DNA of 45,111 nt from Bacillus sp. FJAT-29814 (GTDB lineage Bacteria; Bacillota; Bacilli; Bacillales; Cytobacillaceae), in assembly GCF_001510715.1 (NCBI RefSeq), contig NZ_LMTJ01000019.1, positions 1 through 45,111 of the forward strand, in the 5' to 3' direction. A program made the translations under genes and the position numbers. Below, one piece after another: positions 15,160 to 23,554 of the stretch. The first letter of the stretch is position 1, and every line of letters begins with the position of its first letter. Under the pieces are notes generated by a model, which saw only the letters and a program-made list of their open reading frames with translations, was not told where the DNA came from and searched no databases.

Positions 15160-15534
15160 TTATTTGAATGCAATAACCTCAATCTCAATGAGGACGTCTT
15201 TTGGCAGACGGCTAACCTCTACGGTTGAACGTGCAGGGCGATGGTCACCCAAATGCTTGCTGTACTCCTCATTGACAGTGGCAAATTGGTTCATGTCTTT
15301 AAGAAAAATGGTCGTTTTTACGATATTTTTGATGGAAAGCTGCTGGCTTTCCAAAATAGCCTTTATGTTCTTCATTACTTGGTTGGTTTGAATAACAATA
15401 TCATTTTCCACTACTTCATTTGTATCAGGGTCAACAGGAATTTGCCCGGATAGGAATAACAAATGACCGATTGAAACTGCTTGAGAATACGGCCCAATCG
15501 CTTTTGGGGCTTTTTCTGTGAAAATCGTTTGCAT
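15160..15534 (-). CDS. RidA family enamine/imine deaminase
   Basis: 124-residue trimeric-type Rid protein. Hallmarks: GPYSQAV near residue 14-20, R102 in PARSTVEVSRLPKD and E117 in IEIEVIA, at the same 15-residue distance as R105 and E120 of E. coli RidA. It therefore should have deaminase activity on 2-aminoacrylate and similar imines. It lies 31 nt after the AhpD-like gene and is the last gene of a minus-strand cluster that begins with a PatB/MalY C-S lyase, an enzyme that releases 2-aminoacrylate. That context makes detoxification of the lyase product the likely role (inference). AAGGATGG precedes the start. Confidence 0.92.
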   Translation of the reverse strand: MQTIFTEKAPKAIGPYSQAVSIGHLLFLSGQIPVDPDTNEVVENDIVIQTNQVMKNIKAILESQQLSIKNIVKTTIFLKDMNQFATVNEEYSKHLGDHRPARSTVEVSRLPKDVLIEIEVIAFK

Positions 15535-15565
15535 CTAGTATATCCATCCTTTTTCTATCAAGTTA

Positions 15566-16222
15566 TTAAAAATCGTAAGCATTTAATGCATTGACACTGT
15601 GTGCCAGGGCTGAGCCGGCTTTTAGGGCGGTGGCCACAAAGATGGCTTCTGCCAGCTCTTCGCGTGAAACCCCTAATGCCTTTAAACTTTTTGTATGGAC
15701 TTCAATGCAATACGGGCAGCCGGTTACATGGGCAACCGCAATAGCGATTAATTCTTTTTCTTTTTTGCTTAAAAGGCCCGGCTTCATTGCTTCTCGATCA
15801 AATTGATTAAAGGCAGAAAAGGCTTCGGGACTTAATTCATTAAAATCCTTGAATCGGGCCATATTGGATTTGGTATACAATTCATGTTGATTCTCTCCGT
15901 CAAATGCTTGCAAAGCGTTTAACCCATGGGCCATGGCAGATCCCGCTTTTAACGCGGTAGCAACCATAATGGCTTCTGCCAATTCTTCTTTTGAAGCTTC
16001 TAATCTTTTTGCAGCTGATACGTGAGCATCAATACAGTAGGGGCAGCCGGTTACATGGGCAACTGCTACTGCAATTAATTCTTTCGTTTTTCTAGGAATA
16101 AGCCCTTCCGCCAGAGCCAACTTATCAAATGCTGCAAATGCTTTAAATGTATCCGGGGCAAGCTTTGCAAGTTCCGGCAATCTACGAATATAGGATTTTT
16201 GGTATAGACTTTCGTTAGACAT
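15566..16222 (-). CDS. Carboxymuconolactone decarboxylase/AhpD-like protein, tandem domains
   Basis: 218 residues made of two homologous CMD/AhpD domains of about 100 residues. Each has ELIAVAVAHVTGCPYC (first pair C60/C63 with H67, second C169/C172 with H176) followed by SKEELAEAI and an ATALKAGSA-AH helix. C-P-Y-C plus H is the redox centre of AhpD-like peroxidase partners. Most family members have one domain; a fused pair is less common. The likely role is thiol-dependent peroxide or electrophile reduction, not lactone decarboxylation (inference). It lies between the permease and ridA genes with gaps of 33 and 31 nt, so it is cotranscribed. Confidence 0.88.
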   Translation of the reverse strand: MSNESLYQKSYIRRLPELAKLAPDTFKAFAAFDKLALAEGLIPRKTKELIAVAVAHVTGCPYCIDAHVSAAKRLEASKEELAEAIMVATALKAGSAMAHGLNALQAFDGENQHELYTKSNMARFKDFNELSPEAFSAFNQFDREAMKPGLLSKKEKELIAIAVAHVTGCPYCIEVHTKSLKALGVSREELAEAIFVATALKAGSALAHSVNALNAYDF

Positions 16223-16255
16223 TTATATACCTCCATTTATAAAAAGAAATAATCT

Positions 16256-17620
16256 TTAAGCACTAATGTTATCCTTTGGATTATCCTCGAAGAAATCCAT
16301 TTCCTTCTTAATTCCAAACTTTGGATTATTCCCCACGACGTTCACGTAAATGACTGCTGCCACCATGTAGGCAAAGGTTCCCAAAATGATCTTGAATGAT
16401 AGAGAGGACATTAGTAAGTAAGCTTGGAAAGCCAGTAAAGCCATGGCAATATATACAACCAAATTTAAAACTAATGGCGGTAATTTAAACGGAGCTTTCT
16501 GATAAAGAACAGGATATTTTTTAGGTAATTTCGTTGCAGCAAATACTGTTATGACACTATATATTAGGAATACACCTGTTCCTAACGCCGAAACGACGGC
16601 AAGTGACATACCCGTGAGGATTGGAATCGCACCAATGACATAAAACAAAGTCAACAACCAGTGCGGTGTTCCATACTTGTTATTCACTTTTCCTAATGAT
16701 TTTGGCAGCCATCCATCCTCACTAGCAATCATTAGACCTTTGGTCACCCATGAGAGTGTCGCATTCAATGTAGTGGCTAGTGCAAACATGGCTCCGCCAA
16801 CCATAAAGAAGATAAACAGCGGTTCCGGCATGATGGTTCTGGCTACGTCTGTCAACGGCTTGTTTGCAACATCGGCGATTGGTAAAACAGCAACAGCGAT
16901 TGTTGCCATAAAAGCATACAGGATTCCTACGCCGATTGTCGTTGTAATAATCGTTAATGGGATATCTCTTCCTGGGTTTTTGATTTCGCCGCCAAGTTCC
17001 GCTATCACTTGTGCACCGCCAGTAGCAAATGAAAGTAATCCTACAGCCATAAAAAACCCAGCAAATCCGCCAGGAAACAAATCCTTTGCATTAAAAACTT
17101 GATAATTAACCTCTGGCATCCCCCATACAACAAACACAATTAATGCAAGGAGGAGAACAACCACCATAATCTTTTCTACGATAGCTGCAGTTTTTACCCC
17201 AACCAAATTCGCAATAAAGAACACAGTTAGTAATGTAAAAGCAACCAGTTTTAGTGGGGCAGATGGGACTAATCCCTGAACATATTCTGCAAATGAGATC
17301 GCATACATGGCGATGGATAGTTGGGCTAGTGTAAATAGAGCCAACATGAAAAATCCGATTTTGGGAGATAGTAGTCTACTAGTGTAGCGATATAATCCTC
17401 CTGTTGTGGGAATGGCTGATCCCATAACAGCAATGGGAATAACTAAAAATAATGTAAAAATAGAAGAAAGGATAAATGCTAACGTAACCCCGCTTCCTGT
17501 CATACCAATGGCAATGCCCGTTAAGGCCATGACACCTGCTCCAATAATCTGCCCAACTGCAATCCCCATTAAATCCCCTAGACCCAAGACCTTCTTTAAT
17601 TTTGATTCTTGACTAGACAT
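16256..17620 (-). CDS. APC-family amino acid permease
   Basis: 454-residue transporter with 12 predicted spans. The first helix has GQIIGAGVMALTGIA, the glycine-rich substrate/ion site of APC transporters, and helix 6 is preceded by LLSFATGGAQVIAELGGEIKNPGRDIP, the family's intracellular loop. The substrate cannot be read. Its place between a PatB/MalY lyase gene and ridA suggests a sulfur or beta-substituted amino acid. The start at 17620 has an AGAGGTGAAAT ribosome binding site. A hairpin lies in its 163-bp upstream gap, so its expression may differ from that of patB. Confidence 0.87.
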   Translation of the reverse strand: MSSQESKLKKVLGLGDLMGIAVGQIIGAGVMALTGIAIGMTGSGVTLAFILSSIFTLFLVIPIAVMGSAIPTTGGLYRYTSRLLSPKIGFFMLALFTLAQLSIAMYAISFAEYVQGLVPSAPLKLVAFTLLTVFFIANLVGVKTAAIVEKIMVVVLLLALIVFVVWGMPEVNYQVFNAKDLFPGGFAGFFMAVGLLSFATGGAQVIAELGGEIKNPGRDIPLTIITTTIGVGILYAFMATIAVAVLPIADVANKPLTDVARTIMPEPLFIFFMVGGAMFALATTLNATLSWVTKGLMIASEDGWLPKSLGKVNNKYGTPHWLLTLFYVIGAIPILTGMSLAVVSALGTGVFLIYSVITVFAATKLPKKYPVLYQKAPFKLPPLVLNLVVYIAMALLAFQAYLLMSSLSFKIILGTFAYMVAAVIYVNVVGNNPKFGIKKEMDFFEDNPKDNISA

Positions 17621-17669
17621 TTATTTCACCTCTTTGTTCGATTTTTTAATATTCAGAAATCTACAGACG

Positions 17670-17713
17670 GAGTGCCGCCGTAAATTACCATAATGGACGG
17701 TAATTTGGCACTC
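17670..17713. promoter_or_regulatory. Bipartite hairpin between patB and the permease gene
   Basis: GAGTGCC (17670-17676) pairs with GGCACTC (17707-17713), and inside it AAATTACC (17682-17689) pairs with GGTAATTT (17699-17706). Six T follow at 17719 on the plus strand, but on the transcribed minus strand there is no T tract. It may be an mRNA processing or stability element, or a dispersed repeat (outer arms shared with 15107-15144). Confidence 0.55.
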
Positions 17714-17783
17714 GCGAAATTTTTTACAAACAAACCTATATCCCTTAGTTTGACCGTGTAAATTTACGATAAGATCTCAGTAC

Positions 17784-19004
17784 TTATTTAACCAATGCCT
17801 CTTCTGGCGGATTTTTAGATTCAACATCTTGAAAGGCCAAAGCAATTCTTTCTAGTGCTTCTTTTATGAGCGGTCTTGGGGAAGGAATGCAAATTCTTTG
17901 GTAGCCTGTCCCTTCTTCACCAAACATCTCGCCATCTTCAAGTATGACGTTTGCTTTGTTATAAATACGATCGTGAACTTCCTTAGATGAAAGACCGTAC
18001 CCTCTAAAGTCGAGCCACATCACGTAAGTTCCTTCAGGAATTTCTACTTTGACAGTTGGCATTTTCTTGGCGAGGAAATCTTTTACAAACTCCATTGTCT
18101 CATCAAGATAATCGCTTAATTGCTCTAGCCATTCCTCGCCCTCATTATAGGCAGCAATGAGAGCCGAAACCGTAAACGGGGATGGCAGCTGCATGCCCAT
18201 TGCCTGGCTGAATGTTTCCCTGATTTCTGGATTCGAAATAATGACATTGGTACAATGAAGGCCGGCAACATTAAAAGTTTTATTAATCGCTGTACAAGTG
18301 ATAATATGGTCTGTCTTGTTCGCGACTTTTACGATTGGAACAAAGGTTTGATTCTTTCTGATCAGGTCCCCATGAATTTCGTCCGCAACAATGATGACAT
18401 TGTTTTCGGCACAAATATCTGAAAGCCTTTTCAAATCTTCTGGTGTGAAAATTCTTCCTGTAGGATTATGGGGGTTGCACAGGATAAACATTTTTGTATT
18501 TTCTTCTTTGGCTTTTTCTTCAAAATCCTCAAAGTCAATGGTGTAGGTTCCATCAGAACAGGTAAGTGCATTATTTCTTACGATTCTTCCATTTCCTTCG
18601 ATGGCAGCCATGAACGGAGGATAAACAGGGCGTTGGATGATGACCCCATCTCCAGGATTGGTCAAGGCTTTAACCGCTACGTTCAAGGCATGAACGGTTC
18701 CCGGGCTAGGTACAATTTCTTCTTTTTTGATGGTCCAGTTGTGCCTCTTATGAAACCAATGCTGAATGGATTGATAATACTCATCTGGAAAGACAGAATA
18801 TCCAAAAATTCGATGGTCCACCGTTTTATGCAATGCCTCAATTATTGGCTGCGCCACGGGCAAATCCATATCGGCAGTAAATAAAGGAATCGACTCATCA
18901 TCGTATCTTTCGGTATAGCCAAACTTCTTTATTAACTCTTCTCCATCCCATTTTAAGGAATAGGTCTTTCGACGATTAACCATTTCGTCAAAATTGTATT
19001 TCAT
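17784..19004 (-). CDS. PatB/MalY-type aminotransferase, cystathionine beta-lyase-like (C-S lyase)
   Basis: 406-residue fold type I PLP enzyme. The PLP lysine is K242 in INKTFNVAGLH; the DEIHGDLI motif near 209-216 and CNPHNPTGR near 176-184 are the MalY/PatB signature. These enzymes cleave C-S bonds of cystathionine or S-conjugates to a thiol, pyruvate and ammonia through 2-aminoacrylate. GAGGAGG precedes ATG 19004. It is divergent from a MarR gene and leads the permease/AhpD-like/RidA cluster. Full length (family about 385-400). Confidence 0.92.
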   Translation of the reverse strand: MKYNFDEMVNRRKTYSLKWDGEELIKKFGYTERYDDESIPLFTADMDLPVAQPIIEALHKTVDHRIFGYSVFPDEYYQSIQHWFHKRHNWTIKKEEIVPSPGTVHALNVAVKALTNPGDGVIIQRPVYPPFMAAIEGNGRIVRNNALTCSDGTYTIDFEDFEEKAKEENTKMFILCNPHNPTGRIFTPEDLKRLSDICAENNVIIVADEIHGDLIRKNQTFVPIVKVANKTDHIITCTAINKTFNVAGLHCTNVIISNPEIRETFSQAMGMQLPSPFTVSALIAAYNEGEEWLEQLSDYLDETMEFVKDFLAKKMPTVKVEIPEGTYVMWLDFRGYGLSSKEVHDRIYNKANVILEDGEMFGEEGTGYQRICIPSPRPLIKEALERIALAFQDVESKNPPEEALVK

Positions 19005-19042
19005 CAGGCAACCTCCTCGTTCGAGAAATTTTTGTAAAGAAG

Positions 19043-19111
19043 ATAATAAATTAATAGCGCTTTCATTTATTATTCAAAAACAGTTTAGCACCTAAACAAT
19101 TATTTCGTCAA
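19043..19111 (-). promoter_or_regulatory. patB promoter with two candidate operators
   Basis: Minus strand: -35 TTGACG (19111-19106), 18-bp spacer, -10 TAAACT (19087-19082). A perfect 15-bp palindrome GTTTAG-CAC-CTAAAC (19083-19097) covers the -10 and half of the spacer. Downstream, GATAATAAAT (19043-19052) and ATTTATTATT (19066-19075) form a second inverted repeat around AGCGCT. Both are good candidates for the divergently encoded MarR protein. Confidence 0.65.
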
Positions 19112-19176
19112 TAACATTCTGAACCTTTCAAAAATTCCATTTCTGTGGTAAAGGCTTAGAGGTGCATTTTTGTCTA

Positions 19177-19185
19177 TGGTACAAT
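19177..19185 (+). promoter_or_regulatory. Extended -10 promoter of the marR-type gene
   Basis: TG-G-TACAAT at 19177-19185 with only a weak TTAGAG -35 at 19156-19161. It lies 43 bp before the MarR start codon. Confidence 0.5.
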
Positions 19186-19228
19186 GAAGTAAAAATGAGC
19201 GGATTCCAAATGGAAAGGGGGAAGCAAG

Positions 19229-19708
19229 ATGGATCGAGAGAAAATTTTTTATGAACTGATGGAAACTATATATGAAACAACCAGGTTAGTGAGCGATTAC
19301 CAGAGTGTCCCGAGGACATATGGCACGGAGGATGAACTCTATATGGTGGAGGCACATACACTTAATTTGATTGGCGATAAAAAAACAACCAATACCTCAG
19401 AGATTGCTGCCATTACAAATCGTACAAAAGGCGCAGTTTCCCAAATGATCGATAAGCTTGTAAAAAAGGACTTGGTGATGAAATATAAAAATCCGGACAA
19501 CCATCGGGAAGTGAAAATAGAATTAACACCAAAAGGGAAAATTGTCTATGGTTATCATAAGGAATTGGATGCAGAGGAATATAGAAAACATTTAAAGAAC
19601 CTTGCCCAATTTACAGACGATGACTTTAAAAAGTATATAATGATTTCAAAAATAATCAATAAAGGGACCATGAATGCGATTAATGGCGGGGATGTTCTTG
19701 ATAAATAG
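19229..19708 (+). CDS. MarR family transcriptional regulator
   Basis: 159 residues with a central winged helix-turn-helix: TNTSEIAAITNRTKGAVSQMIDKLVKKDLV (about 51-80) and the wing with KNPDNHREVKIELTPKG. N- and C-terminal helices for dimerisation flank it. MarR proteins typically repress a divergent operon and are released by small ligands. Here the divergent genes are the patB cluster, and palindromes cover its promoter. GAAAGGGGG precedes ATG 19229. A terminator hairpin follows at 19753. Confidence 0.88.
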   Translation: MDREKIFYELMETIYETTRLVSDYQSVPRTYGTEDELYMVEAHTLNLIGDKKTTNTSEIAAITNRTKGAVSQMIDKLVKKDLVMKYKNPDNHREVKIELTPKGKIVYGYHKELDAEEYRKHLKNLAQFTDDDFKKYIMISKIINKGTMNAINGGDVLDK

Positions 19709-19752
19709 CATGTAAGAACATAATGATTTTTTCCAAAATATTAATAATAAAG

Positions 19753-19826
19753 AAAAGTGCCAGTTACTACCCGTATTTGTTGAGTTTCGGTCGACTTCAT
19801 TCGGGCGGTGACAGGCACTTTTTTTA
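19753..19826 (+). terminator. Terminator-like dispersed hairpin copy
   Basis: AAAAGTGCCAGTTACTACCCG and its imperfect complement (19803-19820) form a long stem followed by T7. It is 74 nt like the copy at 4471, and the arms share AAGTGCCAGT and GGCACTT. It ends the marR transcript. Confidence 0.75.
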
Positions 19827-19933
19827 TTGTTTCCTTATGCCATAATTTGATTGGGGCTGACAATTTTTTTCGTGGCGTGTAAGAATGCAAATATATTATC
19901 ATATCGCGATTTGCAGATTAAATAAATTATGTA

Positions 19934-19962
19934 TTGACTAAAGTGATAAATGATAATAAAAT
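19934..19962 (+). promoter_or_regulatory. Promoter of the iron transporter operon
   Basis: TTGACT (19934-19939), 17-bp spacer, TAAAAT (19957-19962). Transcription would start near 19969, at the edge of the Fur box. Confidence 0.65.
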
Positions 19963-19973
19963 TCATTTATAAG

Positions 19974-19988
19974 TGATAATGATTATCA
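19974..19988 (+). promoter_or_regulatory. Fur box
   Basis: TGATAATGATTATCA is a perfect 7-1-7 match to the Bacillus Fur consensus. It lies just downstream of the promoter and 50 bp before the ferric-iron binding protein gene, so iron-replete cells should repress the operon. The stretch 19827-19930 upstream holds nothing else I can support. Confidence 0.92.
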
Positions 19989-20037
19989 ATATCACAAAGA
20001 GTAAAAATACATTCAGATGAAAAGGTGGAAGCGGATT

Positions 20038-21117
20038 ATGATTTTGGGCAAATTTGTTAAACCTCTATTGGTTAGTACTGTTTTAGCGTTCGGTCTTGCG
20101 GGCTGTGGGCCAACCCAAGATAGTTCTGATCAGAAAGAATCCACTGATCCAAAAAAAGCCGCGAATCAAGTGGTGAACGTCTATACTGCTAGACATTACG
20201 AAGCAGATGATCAGGTTTATAAGAAATTCACTGAAAAAACTGGCATCAAAGTAAATGTCGTAAAAGCTGAGGCAGAAGAACTGATTGAGAGACTTAAACG
20301 GGAAGGGAAAAGTACACAAGCTGACTTATTCATTACCGTTGATGGCGGTGTCCTTGCGAATGCCAAGAATAATGATGTACTTCAGCCTGTTACATCTGAT
20401 TTAATAGAAAAAAATGTTCCTGAGAAATTTCGCGAAAAAGAGAACTACTGGATTGGAATGGCTACCAGAGCACGTGTTATCGTTTACTCGAAGGATCGTG
20501 TGAAACCTGAACAGCTTTCTACATATGAAGATTTGGCTGATAAGAAATGGAAAGGGAAAGTATTGGCTCGTTCTTCAACAAGCCTGTATAACCAGTCCCT
20601 GCTTGCATCATTTATTGAGTTAAATGGAGAAGAAAAGGCTGAACAATGGGCTGCAGGAATCGTGAAAAACTTTGCTCGTCAACCAGATGGGGGAGACCGT
20701 GACCAGGCTAAAGCTATTGCAGCTGGTGTAGGTGATGTAGCAATCATGAACACCTACTATGTTGGCTTACTTGCAAACTCTGAAGATCCGGAAGAAGTTA
20801 AGGTGGCAGAAAGCATCGGTGTATTTTATCCTAACCAGGAAACCAACGGGACACATATCAACATTAGCGGAATTGGTTTGACCAAGCATAGTAAAAATAA
20901 AGAAAACGCTATTAAGTTAATTGAATATATGACAAGCGTTGAGGCGCAGGAGTTTTTATCTGCAAACAATTATGAATTCCCTGTTAACCCAGATGCCAAA
21001 CAAGATGAGTTATTAGAATCATGGGGCGACTTTAAAATGCAAGAGCTTGATTTTGACACATTAGGGGAACATAATCATAAGGCGATTGAAATCTTTAATA
21101 AAACAGGATGGAAGTAA
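20038..21117 (+). CDS. Ferric iron ABC transporter, substrate-binding lipoprotein
   Basis: 359-residue lipoprotein with lipobox LAGC (Cys near residue 23) and a class of periplasmic-binding fold seen in FbpA/FutA-type Fe3+ carriers: VVNVYTARHYEADDQVYKKF at the start of the mature domain and the iron-ligand region IMNTYYVGLL with two adjacent tyrosines. AAAGGTGG at 20021-20028 is 9 nt from ATG 20038, so the upstream ATG at 20017 (no ribosome binding site) is less likely. First gene of a three-gene Fur-controlled operon; the permease gene starts 1 nt after the stop. Confidence 0.9.
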   Translation: MILGKFVKPLLVSTVLAFGLAGCGPTQDSSDQKESTDPKKAANQVVNVYTARHYEADDQVYKKFTEKTGIKVNVVKAEAEELIERLKREGKSTQADLFITVDGGVLANAKNNDVLQPVTSDLIEKNVPEKFREKENYWIGMATRARVIVYSKDRVKPEQLSTYEDLADKKWKGKVLARSSTSLYNQSLLASFIELNGEEKAEQWAAGIVKNFARQPDGGDRDQAKAIAAGVGDVAIMNTYYVGLLANSEDPEEVKVAESIGVFYPNQETNGTHINISGIGLTKHSKNKENAIKLIEYMTSVEAQEFLSANNYEFPVNPDAKQDELLESWGDFKMQELDFDTLGEHNHKAIEIFNKTGWK

Positions 21118-21118
21118 T

Positions 21119-22765
21119 ATGAAACCTTCACCACTGAAACGTTATGCGCAAAAAGAGCTTAACGGCTGGTGGATCGTCAGTATGATTGCGGCGGCAGTAA
21201 TTCTGCTGCCCATTCTTTATGTTTTTGTCGAACTATTCCAAGTACCTAATGAAAACTGGTTCCAGATCCGCCAATACTTAATCAAAAATTATGTTTCCAA
21301 TACCTTATTTCTTGTGGTGTTAACAGGAGTGTTTACATCATTTTTAGGGATTACCCTTGCTTGGCTAACTGCCGCATATGATTTTCCGCTTCGCAAATTT
21401 TTTCGTTGGGGATTGATGCTGCCGCTTGCGATTCCTCCTTATATTGCTGCCTATACGTATCGAACCATGCTAAGCTTTACAGGTGTGATTCAAACGACAC
21501 TAAGGAACAACTTTGATTATCAAATCAGTCCGGATCTGTTGTCGATTTCCTCCTTAAGAGGAGCGGTCTTTATATTTAGTGTCTTTCTATTTCCCTATGT
21601 ATACATTATCGCCCGTGCGTTTTTGGAAAGCCAAAGTTCAGCTTATATTGAGAGTGCAAGACTATTAGGGCGAAAACCACTCGTTGTTTTTACAAAAGTG
21701 GTATTGCCGCTTTCAAGACCTGCTCTAATTGGCGGAGCTATTTTAGTGATTTATGAGGTGCTGAGTGACTATGGAGTCACCAGCTATTTTGGGATTCATA
21801 CGATTACGACAGCTATTTTTCAAACATGGTTCGGTATGTACGATGTGGATACAGCAATGAGATTGGCAGCGTGGCTCATGATGTTCATTGTGGGTATGAT
21901 GATACTCGAAAGGCTTATTCGAATGCGTCAGCGGTATCATATAAGCAATAAATCACGACCGCTGGTTCCAATGAAGCTCAAAGGAATCCCTGCAGCTGCT
22001 GCATTTTTCTACTGTACGGCAGTATTTTTGCTTGGGTTCTTAATTCCGTTTATCCAATTGATAGCGTGGGCGAAGTTAACGGTGAATAAAGTTTGGGATA
22101 TGGAGTTTTTTACTCTTCTTTATCAAACAGTATTAGTTGCTGCCATATCTACGAGTATTATCCTGGTTGTTGCTGTTATTGTAGCGAATGTGAGTCGTTC
22201 TAAAACCCCGTTTTCGTTTGTACTATCAAAATGGGTAACATCCGGATACTCTATTCCGGGGGCGATCATTGCGATTGGCGTATTGGCCATATTTATTCGA
22301 CTCGATGAGAATTTAGCGCCGCTTTATTCACTGGTGGGATTAGGAGATGCTCCCCTCGTGTTAAGCATGTCGATGGCCATGTTGGTGGTAGGTTATACGA
22401 TACGTTTTATAGCTACAGGCTATAATGCCATTGAAGTTGGTTTTGAAAAAATTGGATCGAAATATACCGAAGCTTCAAGGCTGCTTGGAAATGGAGTAAC
22501 GAAGACATTTTTCAAAGTAGATTTGCCACTAATAAAAGGTGCTTTGTTAAGCGGTTTTATTTTGACATTCGTAGAAATATGTAAGGAGCTGCCTTTAGTA
22601 TTATTATTAAGGCCATTCAATTTTGAGACGCTGGCGACGAAAACCTATCAGTATGCAAAAGACGAGATGATTCAGGAAGCGTCCATCCCATCCTTAATGA
22701 TTATAGGACTTAGCGTTTTGTCTGTCATCATTTTTCATATGATTGATAAGAGGGTGAAGCAATGA
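21119..22765 (+). CDS. Ferric iron ABC transporter, fused permease
   Basis: 548-residue membrane protein with about 12 spans in two homologous halves, as in FbpB/ThiP-type permeases. Each half carries an EAA-type loop for the ATPase: ESARLLGRKPLVVFTKVVLPLSRPA (near 180) and EASRLLGNGVTKTFFKVDLPLIKGA (near 450). The start ATG 21119 lies 1 nt after the binding-protein stop; an upstream in-frame ATG overlaps that gene and is less likely. The stop overlaps the ATPase start by 4 nt (ATGA). Confidence 0.9.
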   Translation: MKPSPLKRYAQKELNGWWIVSMIAAAVILLPILYVFVELFQVPNENWFQIRQYLIKNYVSNTLFLVVLTGVFTSFLGITLAWLTAAYDFPLRKFFRWGLMLPLAIPPYIAAYTYRTMLSFTGVIQTTLRNNFDYQISPDLLSISSLRGAVFIFSVFLFPYVYIIARAFLESQSSAYIESARLLGRKPLVVFTKVVLPLSRPALIGGAILVIYEVLSDYGVTSYFGIHTITTAIFQTWFGMYDVDTAMRLAAWLMMFIVGMMILERLIRMRQRYHISNKSRPLVPMKLKGIPAAAAFFYCTAVFLLGFLIPFIQLIAWAKLTVNKVWDMEFFTLLYQTVLVAAISTSIILVVAVIVANVSRSKTPFSFVLSKWVTSGYSIPGAIIAIGVLAIFIRLDENLAPLYSLVGLGDAPLVLSMSMAMLVVGYTIRFIATGYNAIEVGFEKIGSKYTEASRLLGNGVTKTFFKVDLPLIKGALLSGFILTFVEICKELPLVLLLRPFNFETLATKTYQYAKDEMIQEASIPSLMIIGLSVLSVIIFHMIDKRVKQ

Positions 22766-23445
22766 AAATTCTAGAAATACAGGATCTTACCTTTTCCTTT
22801 TCTCGTGGTCAGGGTCCAGTTATAAAGGATTTATCAATTTCTGTTGATAAGAGTGAAACAGTAGGTATCCTTGGGCCAAGCGGGAGCGGGAAAAGTACAC
22901 TTCTGCGTCTTATAGCAGGTCTTGAAATGCCAACAGGCGGCAGCATTTCAATTGCAGGCAAACCAGTCGTAAACGATGTATTATTCGTTCAACCGGAAAA
23001 CCGTGGAGTAGGGATGGTATTTCAGGATTACGCCTTGTTTCCCCATATGACTGTTAAGGATAATATTTTATTTGGTCTTTCTAAAATTTCAAGAAAAGAA
23101 AAAACTGCCCGTCTAAAAGAAATGCTTCAGCTTGTTCAAATGGAGGAATTTGAAAGAAGGTACCCTCATGAATTAAGCGGCGGTCAACAGCAAAGGATTG
23201 CATTAGCTCGAGCACTTGCGCCAAAACCAAAACTGCTGTTAATGGATGAACCATTCAGTAATCTTGATGCTGACTTAAAGGAGTCGATCCGTGCTGACCT
23301 CGGGTCGATATTAAAGAAAGCTGAAATGACTTGTATTATTGTGACACATGACCGAAATGACGCGGAGGCCATTTGCGACCGAAGTATCTTGATAGGGCAA
23401 AAGAACATTCACTTTACTCAAGAAAAAATAATTTCACTTTACTAA
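22762..23445 (+). CDS. Ferric iron ABC transporter, ATP-binding protein (short form)
   Basis: 227-residue ABC ATPase. Walker A GPSGSGKST (about 40-48), Q-loop VFQDYALFPHM, signature LSGGQQQR (about 139), Walker B LLLMDEP, D-loop and H-loop (VTHDRNDAEAI). It ends soon after the H-loop. FbpC proteins are usually about 340-350 residues with a C-terminal regulatory domain, which is missing here. The stop is followed by a REP-like element, not by an interrupted remainder, so this looks like a natural short version. It energises the permease encoded upstream. Confidence 0.9.
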   Translation: MKILEIQDLTFSFSRGQGPVIKDLSISVDKSETVGILGPSGSGKSTLLRLIAGLEMPTGGSISIAGKPVVNDVLFVQPENRGVGMVFQDYALFPHMTVKDNILFGLSKISRKEKTARLKEMLQLVQMEEFERRYPHELSGGQQQRIALARALAPKPKLLLMDEPFSNLDADLKESIRADLGSILKKAEMTCIIVTHDRNDAEAICDRSILIGQKNIHFTQEKIISLY

Positions 23446-23483
23446 ATTTTAAAAAATAATCCCTATAACTATATGACAGGAAC

Positions 23484-23546
23484 TACAGGGACGGTTCTAA
23501 TGGCATTTTTCTAGTGCCGAAAAAGCGGGCAGAACCGTCCCCTGTA
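23484..23546. repeat. REP-like hairpin with GGGACGGTTCT arms
   Basis: TACAGGGACGGTTCT (23484-23498) and AGAACCGTCCCCTGTA (23531-23546) pair with a one-base bulge; inside lies a smaller GGCA...TGCC hairpin. Elements with GGGACGGTTCT arms are known as dispersed repeats in many Firmicutes. It may be mobilised by a REP-associated TnpA elsewhere; no such gene is in the window. Confidence 0.7.
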
Positions 23547-23554
23547 AAGTTGGT

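Noticed and set aside
15066..15167. 33-codon plus-strand frame with a GAGGGAG upstream
   Set aside because: It runs through the ridA terminator hairpin and overlaps the ridA end; composition unconvincing.
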